Origin: Simmondsia chinensis
Taxonomy: Eukaryota; Streptophyta; Magnoliopsida; Caryophyllales; Simmondsiaceae
NCBI GenBank assembly: GCA_018398585.1
Contig: JAGTTD010000010.1
Span: forward strand, 2,807,501-2,871,500
Direction: 5' to 3'
Length of the DNA stretch: 64,000 bases
The translations under genes and the position numbers were made by a program. How positions within the stretch are numbered: position 1 is the stretch's first letter; each line of letters opens with the position of its first letter. A model generated the notes under the pieces. That model did no database searches and was not told where the DNA came from. It saw only the letters and a program-made list of their open reading frames with translations. This document shows positions 22,700-34,847 of this stretch, piece by piece.

Positions 22700-24407
22700 T
22701 CGGCCATGTCTGTTAATGATAATGCTGACCCTACATGGTACCCTGACTCCGGGGCGTCTAATCATATGACATCTAACACAAATATTTTAACTAAACACAC
22801 TGTTTATCGTGGTTCAAAATTAATTCAAATTCGCAATGGGTCCTTACTACCGGTCACTCATGTTGGTTTTTCCAAAATTCGTATTAAAACTCGTGACCTC
22901 ATGCTTCCTAATGTTATGTTGGTTCCTGGTCTCACATACAACCTCTTGTCTATTAAGCAGTTGTGTCGTGATAGTAATTGTGCTGTTGAATTTGATTCCT
23001 CCTCTTTTTGTGCCAAGGACAAGGCTACGGGGATGCCTCTCCTCGGGATACGTAGTGTAGGTTCTCTGTATGGGTTTTCTCCACACCCCACTGGACTTGT
23101 TGCACGGACCGCCATGGCTGAACTATGGCATAGGCGCTTAGGTCATTTAGGACATGCTGTTTTGGACACTTTAAGTACTCGTTCTTTGATTCCTGCAATT
23201 TCTTGTTCCAGCTCAATAAAACATTATCATGCATGTTGTTTGGGAAAATCACGTCGCTTACCATTTTTACGTGTGCTACATGATACGAGTTTACCTTTGC
23301 AATTAATTCATTCAGATGTTTGGCAATCTCCGGTTGTGTCTGATTCTGCATTTCGTTACTATGTGTTATTTATTGATAATTTTACTCGCTTTACTTGGTT
23401 CTATCCAATGCAACAGAAGGATCAAGTGTACTCCATCCTTTTGGATTTTAAGACCTTCGTTGAAAACCAGTTTGACCTCAAAATAAAATGTTTTCAAAGT
23501 GATGGAGGCCGCTGCCCTTTGTCGCACCCACGACATTCACTTCCGTCTTTCCTGCCCTAATACTCCACAGCAAAATGGGGTAGCAGAACGAAAGTATCAA
23601 CATATAAGTGAAATGGTACGGACCCTACTTTTTCAGGCGCGCCTTCCTCTTAAATTTTGGGTTGATACTGTTTGTACTGCTTGTTATATAATTAATCGAT
23701 TGCCTACTTTGCTCTTACAAAACTTGTCCCCCTTTGAAATACTGTTTAAAAAGGCGCCAGACTACAATTTTTTTCAAGTCTTTGGGTGTGCTTGTTACCC
23801 TAACATCACATCCCGTACTCCTCATAAATTGGCTCCCCGCTCTGTATCCTGCGTCTTTATTGGGTATGCAGGACTTTATAAGGGGTATCGCTACTTAGAC
23901 CCCACTAGTGGTCGTGTCTATACTAGTCGACATGTGCATTTTGTTGAGCATTTATTTCCCTATCCTAACATTGTGTCTAGCATGCATGCGCCGCCAAGCT
24001 CGGGCCCAACCTTAGTTGACATCCCGTTGCCTAGGCCACTTCTCGCCCATGCCCACCACACACCGGGCCCGCACACTTCGGGACCTCCTCCGGTGATCCC
24101 GACTATGCCGGACTTTGGTATTGTCTCTGCATCCCCTATTGCAGCACCCTCGTCACCCCCTTCGGCCCCTTCCCTAGAACCCAGGACCGTGGTTCCCACG
24201 GTTGGGACGTGTGAAGGTGTCGCTTCAGGGGGCGCACATCAGGAACCCCTGGTTGGACCTTATGTGACCTCCTTGGACGGTCTTCCCGGTCCCTCCCCTA
24301 TGCCCGACCGTGCCCCTCCCGTGTCTAATGTCCATCCCATGCGCACCCATCTTAAGGAGCTCGGTTGTTGTGGTTCAGGAACCTTCTTTTTTTTCTCAGG
24401 CAGCTAA
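22700..24407 (+). pseudogene. copia-3 protease and integrase
   Basis: The protease wording WYPDSGASNHMTSN is near 22737. The GAG-pre-integrase has LWHRRLGHLG and CHACCLGK. The integrase core has HSDVWQSP and SDGGR, but the next 7-8 codons are deleted at 23512 with a change of frame. The frame 23499-24407 resumes with FRLSCPNTPQQNGVAERK, so the third catalytic residue is present but out of register. A second deletion near 24358 removes the end of the linker before RT. Confidence 0.92.
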
Positions 24408-25901
24408 GAATCCTCAGTGGCAGGAGGCCATGGCTAAGGAATTCAACACCCTCATTCAAAACCAAACATGGGACCTTGTTCTTGCCTCTTCTTCTCAAAA
24501 TATGGTTGGTAGTACTTGGAAGTACAAAGTCAAGTATAAACTTGATGGATCTGTTGATCGGTTTAAGGCTCATCTTGTTGCTCAGGGTTTACACCAGCGT
24601 GAGGGCCTTGACTACTTTGAAACATTTAGCCATGTTGTTAAACCGACCACCATCAGGTTCAATCTTGCCCTTGCTGTCACTAACAAGTGGCCCATTCGCC
24701 AACTAAACGTTAAAAACGCCTGTTTACATGGTTTTCTAAATGAAGAAGTATACATGCGACAGCCTCCTCGGTTCATCCACCCGAAATTTCCCACGCATGT
24801 ATGCCGCCTACGCAAGGCTCTGTATGGCCTTAAGCAGGCACCACGAGCTTGGTTTCATAAGTTTAGCACGTTTCTCTATAGTCTAGGTTTCTATTGTAGT
24901 AAGGCTGATCCCTTGCTTTTCATACATCGGTTCCCTGCTGCCATTTGTATGTGGATGACATTATCCTCACGGGTTTCGACTCTTCCCTACTCGCTCGCCT
25001 CACTGCCTCTCTTTCAACCCAATTTGCAATGAAAGATCTCGGTCCCCTTCATTATTTCCTAGGCATCAAAACCAAACGCACCTGCCATGGCCTTTTTCTT
25101 TCCCAACATAAGTACACCCTTGACCTATTAGGTTGGCATGACATGCTTGAGGCTAAACCTGTACAAACCCCCTTACCAGCTTGGGTGCAACCCTCTGTGG
25201 CTGATGGGTCTCCTCTACCTGACCCAACCAAGTTCCGTAGTGCGGTGGGTGCTCTCCAGTACCTCACCATGACCCGTCCAGATATTGCATACGCGGTTAA
25301 TCATGTGTCTCAGTTCATGCACGCTCCCTCTACTTCCCATTGGCAGATGGTTAAACGCATCCTACGATACCTTAAGCTCACGCCGGATCATGGTCTCACT
25401 ATAACTCCGGGTTCCTGCACATCTGTTACTGCATATGCTGATGTTGACAGGGGTGGCTGTCCTAACACTCGTCGCTCCACTACAGGTTTTGCCTTATTCC
25501 TTGGTCCCAACCTCATTTCATGGGGCGCAAAGAAGCAGCCTACAGTCGCTAAGTCCTCTACCGAGTTTGAATATTGAGCTGTCGCCAAGATTGTCACTGA
25601 TTGTGATTGGATTTGATACCTCATGCATGATTTAGGTCTACGTCACTCTGGCCCTATAGTTGTGTACTATGATAATGTTTCTGCTACCTACTTGGCTGCC
25701 AATCCTATTTCCAAGGATCGCAGCAAGCTTGTGGGTGTTGATTTTCACTATGTTCGTGAAAAGGTTGTTAAGGGTGATATCCAGGTTTGATACACGCCTA
25801 CCACCAAACAGGTTGTTGACATATTCATCAAAGGGTTGGCTACTGATCGCTTCCGCTGCCATAAAGCCAATCTGCACGTTGGTCCCCCTCGCACAGATTG
25901 A
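24310..25901 (+). pseudogene. copia-3 reverse transcriptase and RNase H
   Basis: RT starts with NPQWQEAMAKEF and continues with VGSTWKYKVKYK, RLRKALYGLKQAPRAWFH and YVDDIILTG. About 10 bases are lost just before YVDD (near 24940), shifting the frame. RNase H shows TRPDIAYAVN and RSTTGFALF. Three in-frame TGA stops follow, near 25575, 25615 and 25788. Each stands where sister copies have Arg, as expected from CGA to TGA. The frame ends at 25901 at the purine tract. Confidence 0.92.
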
Positions 25902-25910
25902 GGGGGGGCA

Positions 25911-26062
25911 TATTAGTGATATTATTACTATATTATCCTGATATTATTATGATATTATCCTGATATTATTCTGCAAATATTCCGTAATTATTCATGTTCT
26001 CATTACTATAAATATATGCCTCAGCAACCCTATTGGATATGCTCCACATCATCAATCTCACA
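25911..26062 (+). repeat. 3' LTR of copia-3
   Basis: It starts TATTAGTG after GAGGGGGGGCA and ends AATCTCACA. It contains several ctgatattatt repeats and a TATA-like CTATAAATATA. Confidence 0.88.
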
Positions 26063-26163
26063 AATGAGTACTAATTGGGCTTGATCAAATGGCTAAGAAG
26101 ACATCATCAATCCTCAATTACTTATCGGCAGAACAAAAAATGAAATCTTGAGTCTTTTTCATA

Positions 26164-26683
26164 TAGGGATAGCAATTGGACTTGAATTCATTGGATATCG
26201 ATTCAACCCAATTCATTTATGATAAGATTTGGATATGAAAAATGGGTTTTAAATGAATTTAAATTTCAATGTTTGTAAATGGGTTTTGGGTCGGGTTTGG
26301 TTTGGATGACATCAAATCCAACCCAATCCGACCCAAAATTATATTTAGTGTGCAAAGATTATTGGTTAATAGTTTTTGAATGATTTTCTAATATTATAAT
26401 ACTATAATTATACATATTAAATGTAAAAAAAGAAAACGACGTGATGATTAATCCAAATATTGACTTTTAAGTACAATTATTAAATTATTATTATATAAAT
26501 TAATAATAAAATCATAATATTATAATTTTTTTCTAGGGTTTAAATGAGTTATAGATTTGGATCGAATTTCTATTTCATCATATAGATTTAGATTTAGGTT
26601 GAATTTTTATAGAATAAATGGGTTTTTCTAGATTTGGGTGGGTCGAATTTTTTTTGGATTAGATCTGGATGGAAGCATTCCTA
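26164..26683. repeat. hAT-like non-autonomous element (tentative)
   Basis: The stretch begins TAGGGATAGCAATTGG and ends GGAAGCATTCCTA, roughly complementary ends of the TAGGG type. The flanking 8-mers TTTTCATA and ATTTCATT agree at 6 positions. The inner part is a degenerate, repetitive ttggatttgggt sequence without an ORF. Confidence 0.4.
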
Positions 26684-26929
26684 ATTTCATTACACCTATA
26701 TTTTTTATGATCTTTTTTGCATCACTTCACCTTTTTTTTTTTTAATAAAGATATGTTCTGTCTTAGAACAACACCGTATTATTTCTTAGATTTTATATAC
26801 GTCATATCTATTAAAAAAAGAAAATAAATCTTAACAAAATCTGATTTTACTATATATAATATTAATAGGTCAAAATAAATCTCCAACTGCTCTTGTATTA
26901 TTAAGAATTATGTCCCCCTTATGACTTTC

Positions 26930-27725
26930 TTCTTTAAAAAAAATAAAATAACGGCTCTTTCTTACTAAAAGTTACCTAAATTTTAAGTATAGTTTAAAAA
27001 ATATCTAGATTTTTAATTTTTTAATGTCATATTTAAACTTTCAAAAATTTTCAATGTCACATCTTAATATGGCGCCATTAACATCCGTCAATTTTTGATA
27101 ACATGGTATTTAAATTTTTTTAAATTTATAAATTATTGGATTATTTACGCTAAAGATCTATGTACTTTGTCTATTATATCAATTTAGTCCCTATACAATT
27201 CAAAATGTGTCAATTTGTTCCTTAGAAAAAAAATTATATTAAGTTTTTAATAAAATTTTTGATGGTTCGGCCACAAATTGGGTTAAATTGAGTAAACAAA
27301 TAAATTTATAATAAGTGTTGCGTTTATAATATAATTTTACCGTTCAAAATTACGTCATTAACTTAACTTGAATTTGACCAAAGAACTAAATTGACGCATT
27401 TTGAATTATACAAGGACTAAATTGATACAACTAAAAGTATAAAGACCAAATTGACGGAATGAGCAAAGTACAGGAACCTTTGGCGTAAATAATCCTAAAT
27501 TATTTTTCTAAATGTTTACAAACTTTTAGATATCTAAAATACTTTCTGTAGTATATTTTAAAAGTTTTAGGATTATTCTAAGTGTAAGTTAGAATTTTTT
27601 TTTAGAATGTTACATCAGTAAAAACTAACAGATATTAACAGTATTACGTTATGGTATAATATTAAAAAAAAATTATAAATTTAGATATGACATTAAAAAA
27701 TTAAAAAATATAAAAAAAAATCCAC
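26930..27725. repeat. AT-rich repeat carrying a nested MITE
   Basis: The left part (taatgtcatatttaaactttc) and right part (atatgacattaaaaaatt) are inverted with respect to each other. They belong to the family seen at 36000-36450 and 60930-61480. A Mutator-type MITE (27138-27495) has inserted into the middle. Confidence 0.5.
27138..27495. mobile_element. Mutator-type MITE, copy 3 (perfect TSD)
   Basis: A 358-bp element. The left end GGATTATTTACGCTAAAG is matched by the right end ctttggcgtaaataatcc. The flanking 9-mer TAAATTATT is identical on both sides (27129-27137 and 27496-27504). This is the clearest evidence for the 9-bp duplication of the family. Confidence 0.92.
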
Positions 27726-28015
27726 AGGAAGATTTGTAACTAGTAGTGATCTCATTGTTCTACAAACCTAGATTTGGGGCCCTTTTGAAGTTTGACAGTT
27801 GATTTGTTTCATATTAAGATTGCTGGCTTAATAATATTTAGGTGGCAAAGTCAATCCGATCTAAAAAGCTCGTGAATTGATCTAAACAGACCTGTACGGA
27901 TTTTCTCTATTTTCGATATTTAATGTACATTTTATGATGTAAAAGTTTTTGAGAAGGAAAAGGTTTTCCGCACAATGATGAAAAATGATTTCTCTTGAAA
28001 AGTGGGGTAGTAATT
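27726..28015. other. Non-coding spacer
   Basis: Nothing recognised. Confidence 0.5.
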
Positions 28016-28020
28016 ATTTC

Positions 28021-28153
28021 TGTGAGAATATGAGTTAGTGAAGCGTGCCCAATAGGGTTGCTAAGGTATATATTTATAGTAAAGAGTACAGGAATAATTA
28101 CGGAATATTATCAGAATAATATCATAATAAAATCAATATAATATAACCTAATA
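28021..28153 (-). repeat. 3' LTR of copia-4
   Basis: On the minus strand it follows GAGGGGGCG, starts TATTAGG and ends ATATTCTCACA. It contains CTATAAATATA. Confidence 0.88.
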
Positions 28154-28160
28154 CGCCCCC

Positions 28161-29600
28161 TCAATCTGTGCGAGGGGGACCTACGTTTAGATTGGCTTTA
28201 TGAAAGTGGAAGCAATCAGTAGCCAACCCTTTGGTGCATATGTCAGCAACTTGTTTGGTAGTAGGTGTGTACCGAACCTGGATATCACCCTTAACAACCT
28301 TCTCACGAACATAATGAAAGTCAACTTCTACATGCTAGCTGCGATCATTAGAGATAGGATTGGCAGCCAGGTAGGTAGCAGAGACATTATCACAGTAGAC
28401 AAGTATCGGGCTAGTGTGTCGCAGGCCTAAGTCGCGCATAAGGTATCTGATCCAATCACATTCAGCAACAACCTTAGCTACAGCACGATATTCGGACTCA
28501 GTGGAAGATTTAACAACCGTAGGCTGCTTCTTCGCACGCCACGAGATGAGATTAAGGCCAAGGAACAAAGTGAAGCCCGTGGTCGAGCGATGGGTGTCAG
28601 GACAACCACCCCAGTCAGCGTCAGCATATGCCGTGACAGAGGTGCATGACCCCGAGGCGATGGTAAGGCCATGATCGGGCGTGAGCTTAAGGTACCGTAG
28701 GATGCTTTTAACCATCTGCCAATGGGGAGTAGTGGGAGAATGCATTAACTGAGACACACGGCTAACCGCATATGCGATGTCGGGTCATGGTGAGGTACTG
28801 GAGGGCACCTACCACACTATGAAACTCGGTCGGATTGGGTAGGAGAGACCCATCAGACACAGACAGCTGGACCCGAGCCAGTAAGGGAGTTTGCACAGGT
28901 TTAGCCTCAAGCATGTCATGCTTACTCAGAAGATCTAGGGTGTATTTATGCTGAGAAAGAAACAGACCATGTCTGGTGAGATTGGCCTCTATACCAAGGA
29001 AGTAATGAAGGGGGCCAAGATCTTTTATGGCAAACGGTGTTGAGAAAGAAGCAGTGAGGCATGTGAGGAGAGAGGAGTCAGAGCCAATAAGGATAATATC
29101 GTCCACATACAAAAGAAGGCAAACGATGCTACTAGAGGAACGATGTATAAATAAGGAGGGATCAGCCTTACTACAGTAGAACCCAAGACTATAGAGGAAC
29201 GTACTAAACCTATGAAACCAGGCTCGAGGGGCATGTTTGAGGCCATAGAGAGCTTTTTGCAAGCGGCATACATGCGTCAGGTATTTCGGGTGAACGAACC
29301 CCGGAGACTGACGCATGTATACCTCTTCTTTGAGAAAACCATGCAAAAACGCATTTTTGACATCAAGTTGGCGAATGGACCACCTATGAGTTACAGCAAG
29401 AGCAAAAATGAACCTGATGGTGGTGGGTTTAACAACAGGGCTAAAAGTTTCAAAGTAGTCAAGGCCCTCACGTTGATGGAAACCTTGAGCAATAAGGCGG
29501 GCCTTGAATCAATCAACAGAGCCAACAGGTTTATACTTGACCTTATACTTCTAAGTACTACCGACCGCATTTTGAGAAGGTGACGCAGGAACTAAGTCCC
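28161..29600 (-). pseudogene. copia-4 reverse transcriptase and RNase H
   Basis: The frame 28762-29346 holds VYMRQSPGFVHPK, LYGLKHAPRAWFH, LLLYVDDIILIGS and GALQYLTM. The frame 28335-28757 holds the RNase H wording RSTTGFTLF, SSTESEYRAVAK and YCDNVSATYLAANP. A frame change at about 28760 separates them. The N-terminal RT part (NPQWQEAMAEEF, encoded 29551-29700) is in a third frame. The stop lies at 28161-28163. Confidence 0.9.
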
Positions 29601-30985
29601 ATGTCTGGTTTTGGATGAGAGCATTGAACTCCTCAGCCATGGCTTCCTGCCACTGAGGATTCTTAACGGCGTGTGAAAAACATGTTGGTTCCTCTCTGAC
29701 AACCACAGAGCTAAGAGACAATATGTGTTTGGACTTGCGTATCCAGTCCTTGAGGTGGGCACACATGGGGTGGACATTCGAGGTGGAGGGTACGGCAGTG
29801 GAGGTAGGCTGAGGCCTGGGCTGACCATCCAAGGAGGTCACAGTGGTGTCAGGGTGAGGGTCCTGATGTGCGCCCCCGGAGTCTTGGATGGGACCTGACT
29901 CGGTCGTGGGAACCGCGTTGTCGGGGCCAGGCAACCCGACCGAAAGTGGGGAGGGAGGGGAAGCAATGGGAATCCGTGGTGGTGTGGCTAGAGAGAACTT
30001 GAGCCCGAGCCACCCGGAAGCCGTGTAACAGTACTAGGGGCGGTCGTGGGCATGGAGTAAGCCAAAATCGGACTCGGTTGGGGAACGTCCACAACCGTCC
30101 GGGTTGGCGGCGCATGCAAACTAGACACGAGATTGGGATAAGGAAATAAATGCTCAACAAAATGGACATAACGACTAGTATAGACTCTACCAGTAGTGGG
30201 CTCTAAACAGCGATACCCTTGTAACGACCTGCATACCCAATAAAGACGCAGGGGACAGATCGTGCGGCCAATTTATGAGGGTATAGGATGTGATGTTGAG
30301 GTAACATGCACACCCAAAGACCCGAAAAAAATTATAGTCAGGCGCCTTTTTAAGCAGTTTTTCAAAGGGAGAAAGATTTTGTAAGTTTGGGGTAGGCAAC
30401 CGATTTATAATGTAACAAGCAGTGCAAGCAGTATCAGCCCAAAATTTAGGTGGAAGACGCGCCTTAAAGAGTACGGTCCGTACCATTTCACTTAAATGTT
30501 GATGCTTTCGTTCCGCCACCCCATTTTGTTGTGGGGTATCAGGACAAGAGAGGCGGAAGTGAATACCATGAGTGCAACAAAGATTAGCCATGGACCTGTT
30601 GTCAAACTCACGGCCTCCATCACTTTGAAAACATTTAATTTTTATATTGAACTGGTTTTTGACAAAGACCTTAAAATCAGTAAAGATGGAGTACACTTCG
30701 TCCTTTCTTTGCATCGGATAAAGCTAGGTAAAGCGTGTATAATCATCAACAAATAACACATAATACCGAAAAGAAGTTTCAGACACAACAGGCGATTGCT
30801 AAACATCCGAATGTATTAATTGCAAAGGCGAAGTAGTAGTATGTAACACACACAAAAATGGTAAACGACGCGACTCTCCTAGACAACATGCATGACAATG
30901 TTTTATTGAGCTAGCACTAGAAACAAAAGGAATCAAAGAACGGGTGTGTAAAGTATCTAAAACAGAATTTCCTAAATGACCTAAG
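29551..30985 (-). pseudogene. copia-4 integrase and linker
   Basis: The frame 30187-30714 carries CFQSDGGREFDNR, FRLSCPDTPQQNGVAERKH and INRLPTPNLQNLSPFEKL. The preceding HSDVWQSP-type part lies in another frame. The frame shifts near 30215-30235 within the FIGYAG region, as in copia-2. A Pro/Ser-rich linker (29600-30170) leads to RT. Confidence 0.88.
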
Positions 30986-32796
30986 CCCTATGCCAGAGTT
31001 CAGCTGGGACGGTCCGTGCTATGAGTCCAGTAGAGTGCGGAGAAAACCCATAAAGGGGTCGTTCACTGCGTATCTTGAGGAGGGGCGTCCCCGTAGCCTT
31101 GTCCTTGACACAAAAGGAAGAAGAGTCAAACTTCACAACACAGTTATTATCGCGACACAACTGTTTAATAGACAATAAGTTGTATGTGAGACCAAGAACC
31201 AACATAACATTAGGAAGTGACAGATCACGAGAGCCAGTGCGAATTTTTGAAAAACCAACACGAGTGACTGGTAACAGAGAACCATTGCCAACTTGAATTA
31301 ATTTTGAACCACGATAAACAGTGTGTTTCGTAAAAATACCTGCGTTGGAAGTAATATGGTTAGACGTCCCGGAGTCACGGTACCATGTAGGATCAGCAGA
31401 ATCATTAACAGACATAGCCGGTAGAGATTGGGAGAGATCAGAACTAACATAGCGGTGAGGACAGAGAGAGGCAGCATGACCTGCTTGATGACAAATCTGA
31501 CAAACCAATGGACCGGCACTGAATATGCCGTCATGAGGCTGACGAGAATGCGTACCTGAGTTGCGACCCCAAGTTTGTTGATGCGGAGGGAGACCACCCG
31601 TGGGAACCATACTTGTACCAGGAGAATGTTGTGGTTGACCGTGGGACCCACCATGATCCCCGGAGTTCCCATTGCGATTGTTGTTGCATCCACGGCCCTT
31701 ACGTCCACGTCCACCGCGACCCCGACCTGAACCCGAGGAGTCCGCGAGAGGAGGAGCGGCTAAGAGTGCATGGCTGTGATCAGTAGAGGAGCGAGCGTGA
31801 ATGCGAGCGAGGGCAGCCTCTTCATCTAACAGTGCAGTCTTGAGTTGTTCAAAAGAGAGATCACGAGACGACTGACGGGTGAATGTGTTGAAGGCGGCAT
31901 ACTCCAAAGGGAGACCAAAGAGAGCGTAATGGAGGAGCTCACGGTTAGAGGCCGGTGAGTCTATGGCTGGCAGGTCATCGGCTATGGTTTTGAGTGCGGT
32001 AAGGCAGGTGGTCATGGATTTATTTTCTTTGGGTAACAAGTTGAGAGTGAAGGTCAAACTCCTTAGCAAGGGAGTGGTCACGAAAGCGTTTGGCTAGGGC
32101 GATCCACGTGTCTCGGGATGTAGGGTGGTGGATGACATCATTTAGGACCGGCCGAGCAAGAGAGGCAGACAAACATGCCCTAATGCTTTGATCTATATAG
32201 GATAATGTTATAGCATCAGGGTTGGGGATATATTGGCCCGTGGGTGTTGGAATTTGGTCGGGGGGACATGGATGTGAGCCATCGACGAAACCCATAAGTT
32301 GATGGGCACGAAGAACCATGGAGACTTGTTCCCGCCATGTGCTATAATCGGTGGGGGTTTCTAGTTTAATAGTAACCAGACTTGTAATAGAGGAGGGAGG
32401 AGGGGGAGTCACATGGTTGGGGGGGGGGGGGGGGGGGGGGGGACGCCGGTAGGGACAACGCACCAGCCATGAGGGGGGACAAGTAATTGGAGAAATTAAA
32501 AGAGGGTAAGGGAAGACCAATACTATACCCGGAGGAGGAAGCACCGATATTGGCAAATGACAAAGTCGGATAGGCTTGATAGGAGGAGGAGAGAGGGGAG
32601 CGAGAACCCGTGGCTGAAACCAGGAGAGAGAGAGAGAGAGGCCGACATAGGTGCGGCCGGCAGCAAGGATCGGGGCGGTGACTGGGCGAGGGAGGGCAGT
32701 GGCTGAGCGGGCGCTGCTGGTGCCGGTGACAGGGGGGAAGGAGTCGATGTTGGAGAGAGAAGGAGAGGAGGAGGTAGCAGCCATGGGGTTCGACAC
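30981..32796 (-). pseudogene. copia-4 gag and protease
   Basis: Gag opens at 32796 or at the ATG at 32784 and runs to about 32030, with TDYSTWREQVSM and KRFRDHSLAKEFDL. A frame change at about 32040 leads to 30981-32081, which has RELLHYALFGLPLEYAAFN, a Gly/Arg-rich part, the zinc knuckle CQICHQAGHAASLC and the protease wording WYRDSGTSNHITSN. Thr replaces the usual Ala after DSG. A run of 24 G at 32419-32442 codes for a polyproline stretch. Confidence 0.92.
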
Positions 32797-33065
32797 AGGG
32801 CAAACAATGGTGACCGGCGACTGGGCGAAGAGACGACAGGCGATGGGTTCGACACTAAACAGGGGCAGCCGGAGCGACGAAAGGCGACGGCGAGCCTGGG
32901 GCCGGAGCTGTGGCAGAGATGCCGGCGCGACCAGGTGGTGAGAGAGAGGAACCGGAGGTCACCAATGGTTATGGCGGCTGGGTTGAGGGTTAGGGTTTCG
33001 TCCCTTTTCGCAGCCGACAGATACCTTTCCCATTTTTTATTATTATTTTTAGTTAGGGTTGGTAT

Positions 33066-33077
33066 GCTATGATACCA
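33066..33077 (-). other. Primer binding site of copia-4
   Basis: The minus strand reads TGGTATCATAGC, one mismatch from the initiator-tRNA complement, directly inside the 5' LTR. Confidence 0.88.
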
Positions 33078-33199
33078 TGTGAGAATATGAGTTATTAAAG
33101 CGTGCCCAATAGGGTTGATGAGGCATATATTTATAGTAAAGAGTACATGAATAATTACAGAAAATTATCAGAATAATATCAATATAATATATCCTAATA
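33078..33199 (-). repeat. 5' LTR of copia-4
   Basis: On the minus strand it begins TATTAGG directly after the target repeat GAAAT and ends ATATTCTCACA. This is the copy that proves the LTR starts with TA and not TG. Confidence 0.9.
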
Positions 33200-33397
33200 A
33201 TTTCGAGCAGTCTAAAACAATTAGGGGTATTCATCTGTCTCAGTCTGGATCGGACTTTAACAGACTGACCATGATCATAAATCGATAACGATTGTCGACC
33301 AGGGATTGGACCAAAGAATGACCAGTGACATCCGATTTTGACTCCCAAATTTTTAAATTTTAATTTTAAAAATATCAATTATTAATGTTAATAAGTT

Positions 33398-33753
33398 GGG
33401 TTATTTGCACCAAAGATCCATGTACTTTGTTCATTGTATTAATTTAGTCATTATACTTTTAATTGTGTCAATTTAGTCATATGATCAAATTTAAGTTAAT
33501 TTAATGATGCAATTTTTAACCATATAATCATATTAGATGCAAATAATTCATTATAAATTTACTCATTGACTCAATTTAACCTAACTCATAGCTACGCCAT
33601 TAAAATTTTCATCGAAAATTTAATATAAATTTTACTCTGAGAACCGAATCGACACAATATGTATAGCATATGGACTAAATTAAAATAATTAAAAGTATAA
33701 AAATTAAATTAATATAATAAATAAAATATAGAGACCGTCGGCATAAATAACCC
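33398..33753. mobile_element. Mutator-type MITE, copy 4
   Basis: A 356-bp element that begins GGGTTATTTGCACCAAAG and ends gtcggcataaataaccc. The flanking 9-mers are TAATAAGTT (33389-33397) and GAATAAGTT (33754-33762), matching at 8 of 9. Confidence 0.88.
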
Positions 33754-33969
33754 GAATAAGTTTTATAATTAAAATGACTTTTAGGAGAACAATCAGGCAA
33801 CGCAAGACAAAGTAACAAAACTTCACGTGGATTGTGGGTCCTTCTTACTTTTTACGTAAGCATAATTCTAATATATTAAATTTAAATATCAAATTTATAA
33901 ATCAAATAATATAAAAATAAGTAAGTACATAATATAAATAATATTAAATTAATTAGTTTTAATAGTTCA

Positions 33970-34570
33970 TTATTTTTTATTGGGTTAATTATATTTTAGT
34001 ATAAGATATTTTTTGAAATAATAAAAAACACCTTAACATTTTTGAATTAATAAAAAGACAATTAAGTTTTTATTTTATTAATATAAAGAGTCCTAAATTT
34101 TTATTGTATTAATAAAAGGGTTCTTCTTTGACGTAATAACGTCAGTTTACATTGACAGATTTGATGTGATAATTATTTTTTATTAATTTTAAAGTAAAAT
34201 GACAAAAACACCTTCAATGATCATATTTTTAAACAAATTAAGTGAAAAAATGATACTTTTTACATAATATAATATTTTAAATTTCGTGCTTAAAAAATAA
34301 GAATAAGAATATTAAAGGTTGCTTTTGTCATTTTTAATGTGGCATTAATTAAAAAAAAAAAAGCAATTACAGTGTTAGCTTGGTTGATGAAAAATAAAGT
34401 CATCGCGCAGGAAATTCATTAATACGACAAAAATATAAGGTCCGTTTTATTAATTTCAAAATGGCATAATCTTTTTTATTATTCCAAAATATGTCGGGCA
34501 TTAAACTGTAAATAACTTTTTTTTTATACCAATAACATTTAATTTGACTTTTAGTAATTTAAACGTGCAA
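33970..34570. repeat. AT-rich dispersed repeat
   Basis: The inverted halves carry ttgaattaataaaaag-like words. The sequence resembles 5400-5770. No coding sequence. Confidence 0.4.
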
Positions 34571-34847
34571 TGCAAGCTGCATTATTTATAATATAGATTA
34601 TTGTTACATTAGAATAACTTGGATAATTTTCTAATCAAAAGTATATATGTTATCTTTTTCTTTTTAAGACTAAATAAGCTTTTATAACATAGCCGTTAAG
34701 AGAGAAGAACATACTGATGTTAGTTCACAATGTGCCTAAACTTGCGTGTCTGTTGTTATTTCTGCTTTATTATTGCTTGCATGTTGGATATTGTTTTATT
34801 TGACTTGAATTTTTTTAAATATTGCTCCTTTATTTTTAGGATCGGGG

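Larger units (their letters stand above)
21250..26062 (+). mobile_element. Ty1/copia retrotransposon copia-3, 5' LTR missing
   Basis: Gag, protease, integrase, RT, RNase H and a 3' LTR are present in order. No LTR or primer site is found upstream of gag, so the 5' end is truncated. The left boundary is an estimate. Coding damage: a frameshift near 22390, a roughly 23-base loss at 23512, a roughly 35-base loss near 24358, about 10 bases lost at 24940, and three CGA-to-TGA stops in RNase H. Confidence 0.93.
28021..33199 (-). mobile_element. Ty1/copia retrotransposon copia-4, complete
   Basis: LTRs at 28021-28153 and 33078-33199 enclose gag to RNase H in the standard copia order. The flanking 5-mer ATTTC is identical (28016-28020 and 33200-33204), which fixes both ends. 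By eye the LTRs differ at about nine substitutions and one 11-bp indel. Several frameshifts make it inactive. Confidence 0.95.
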
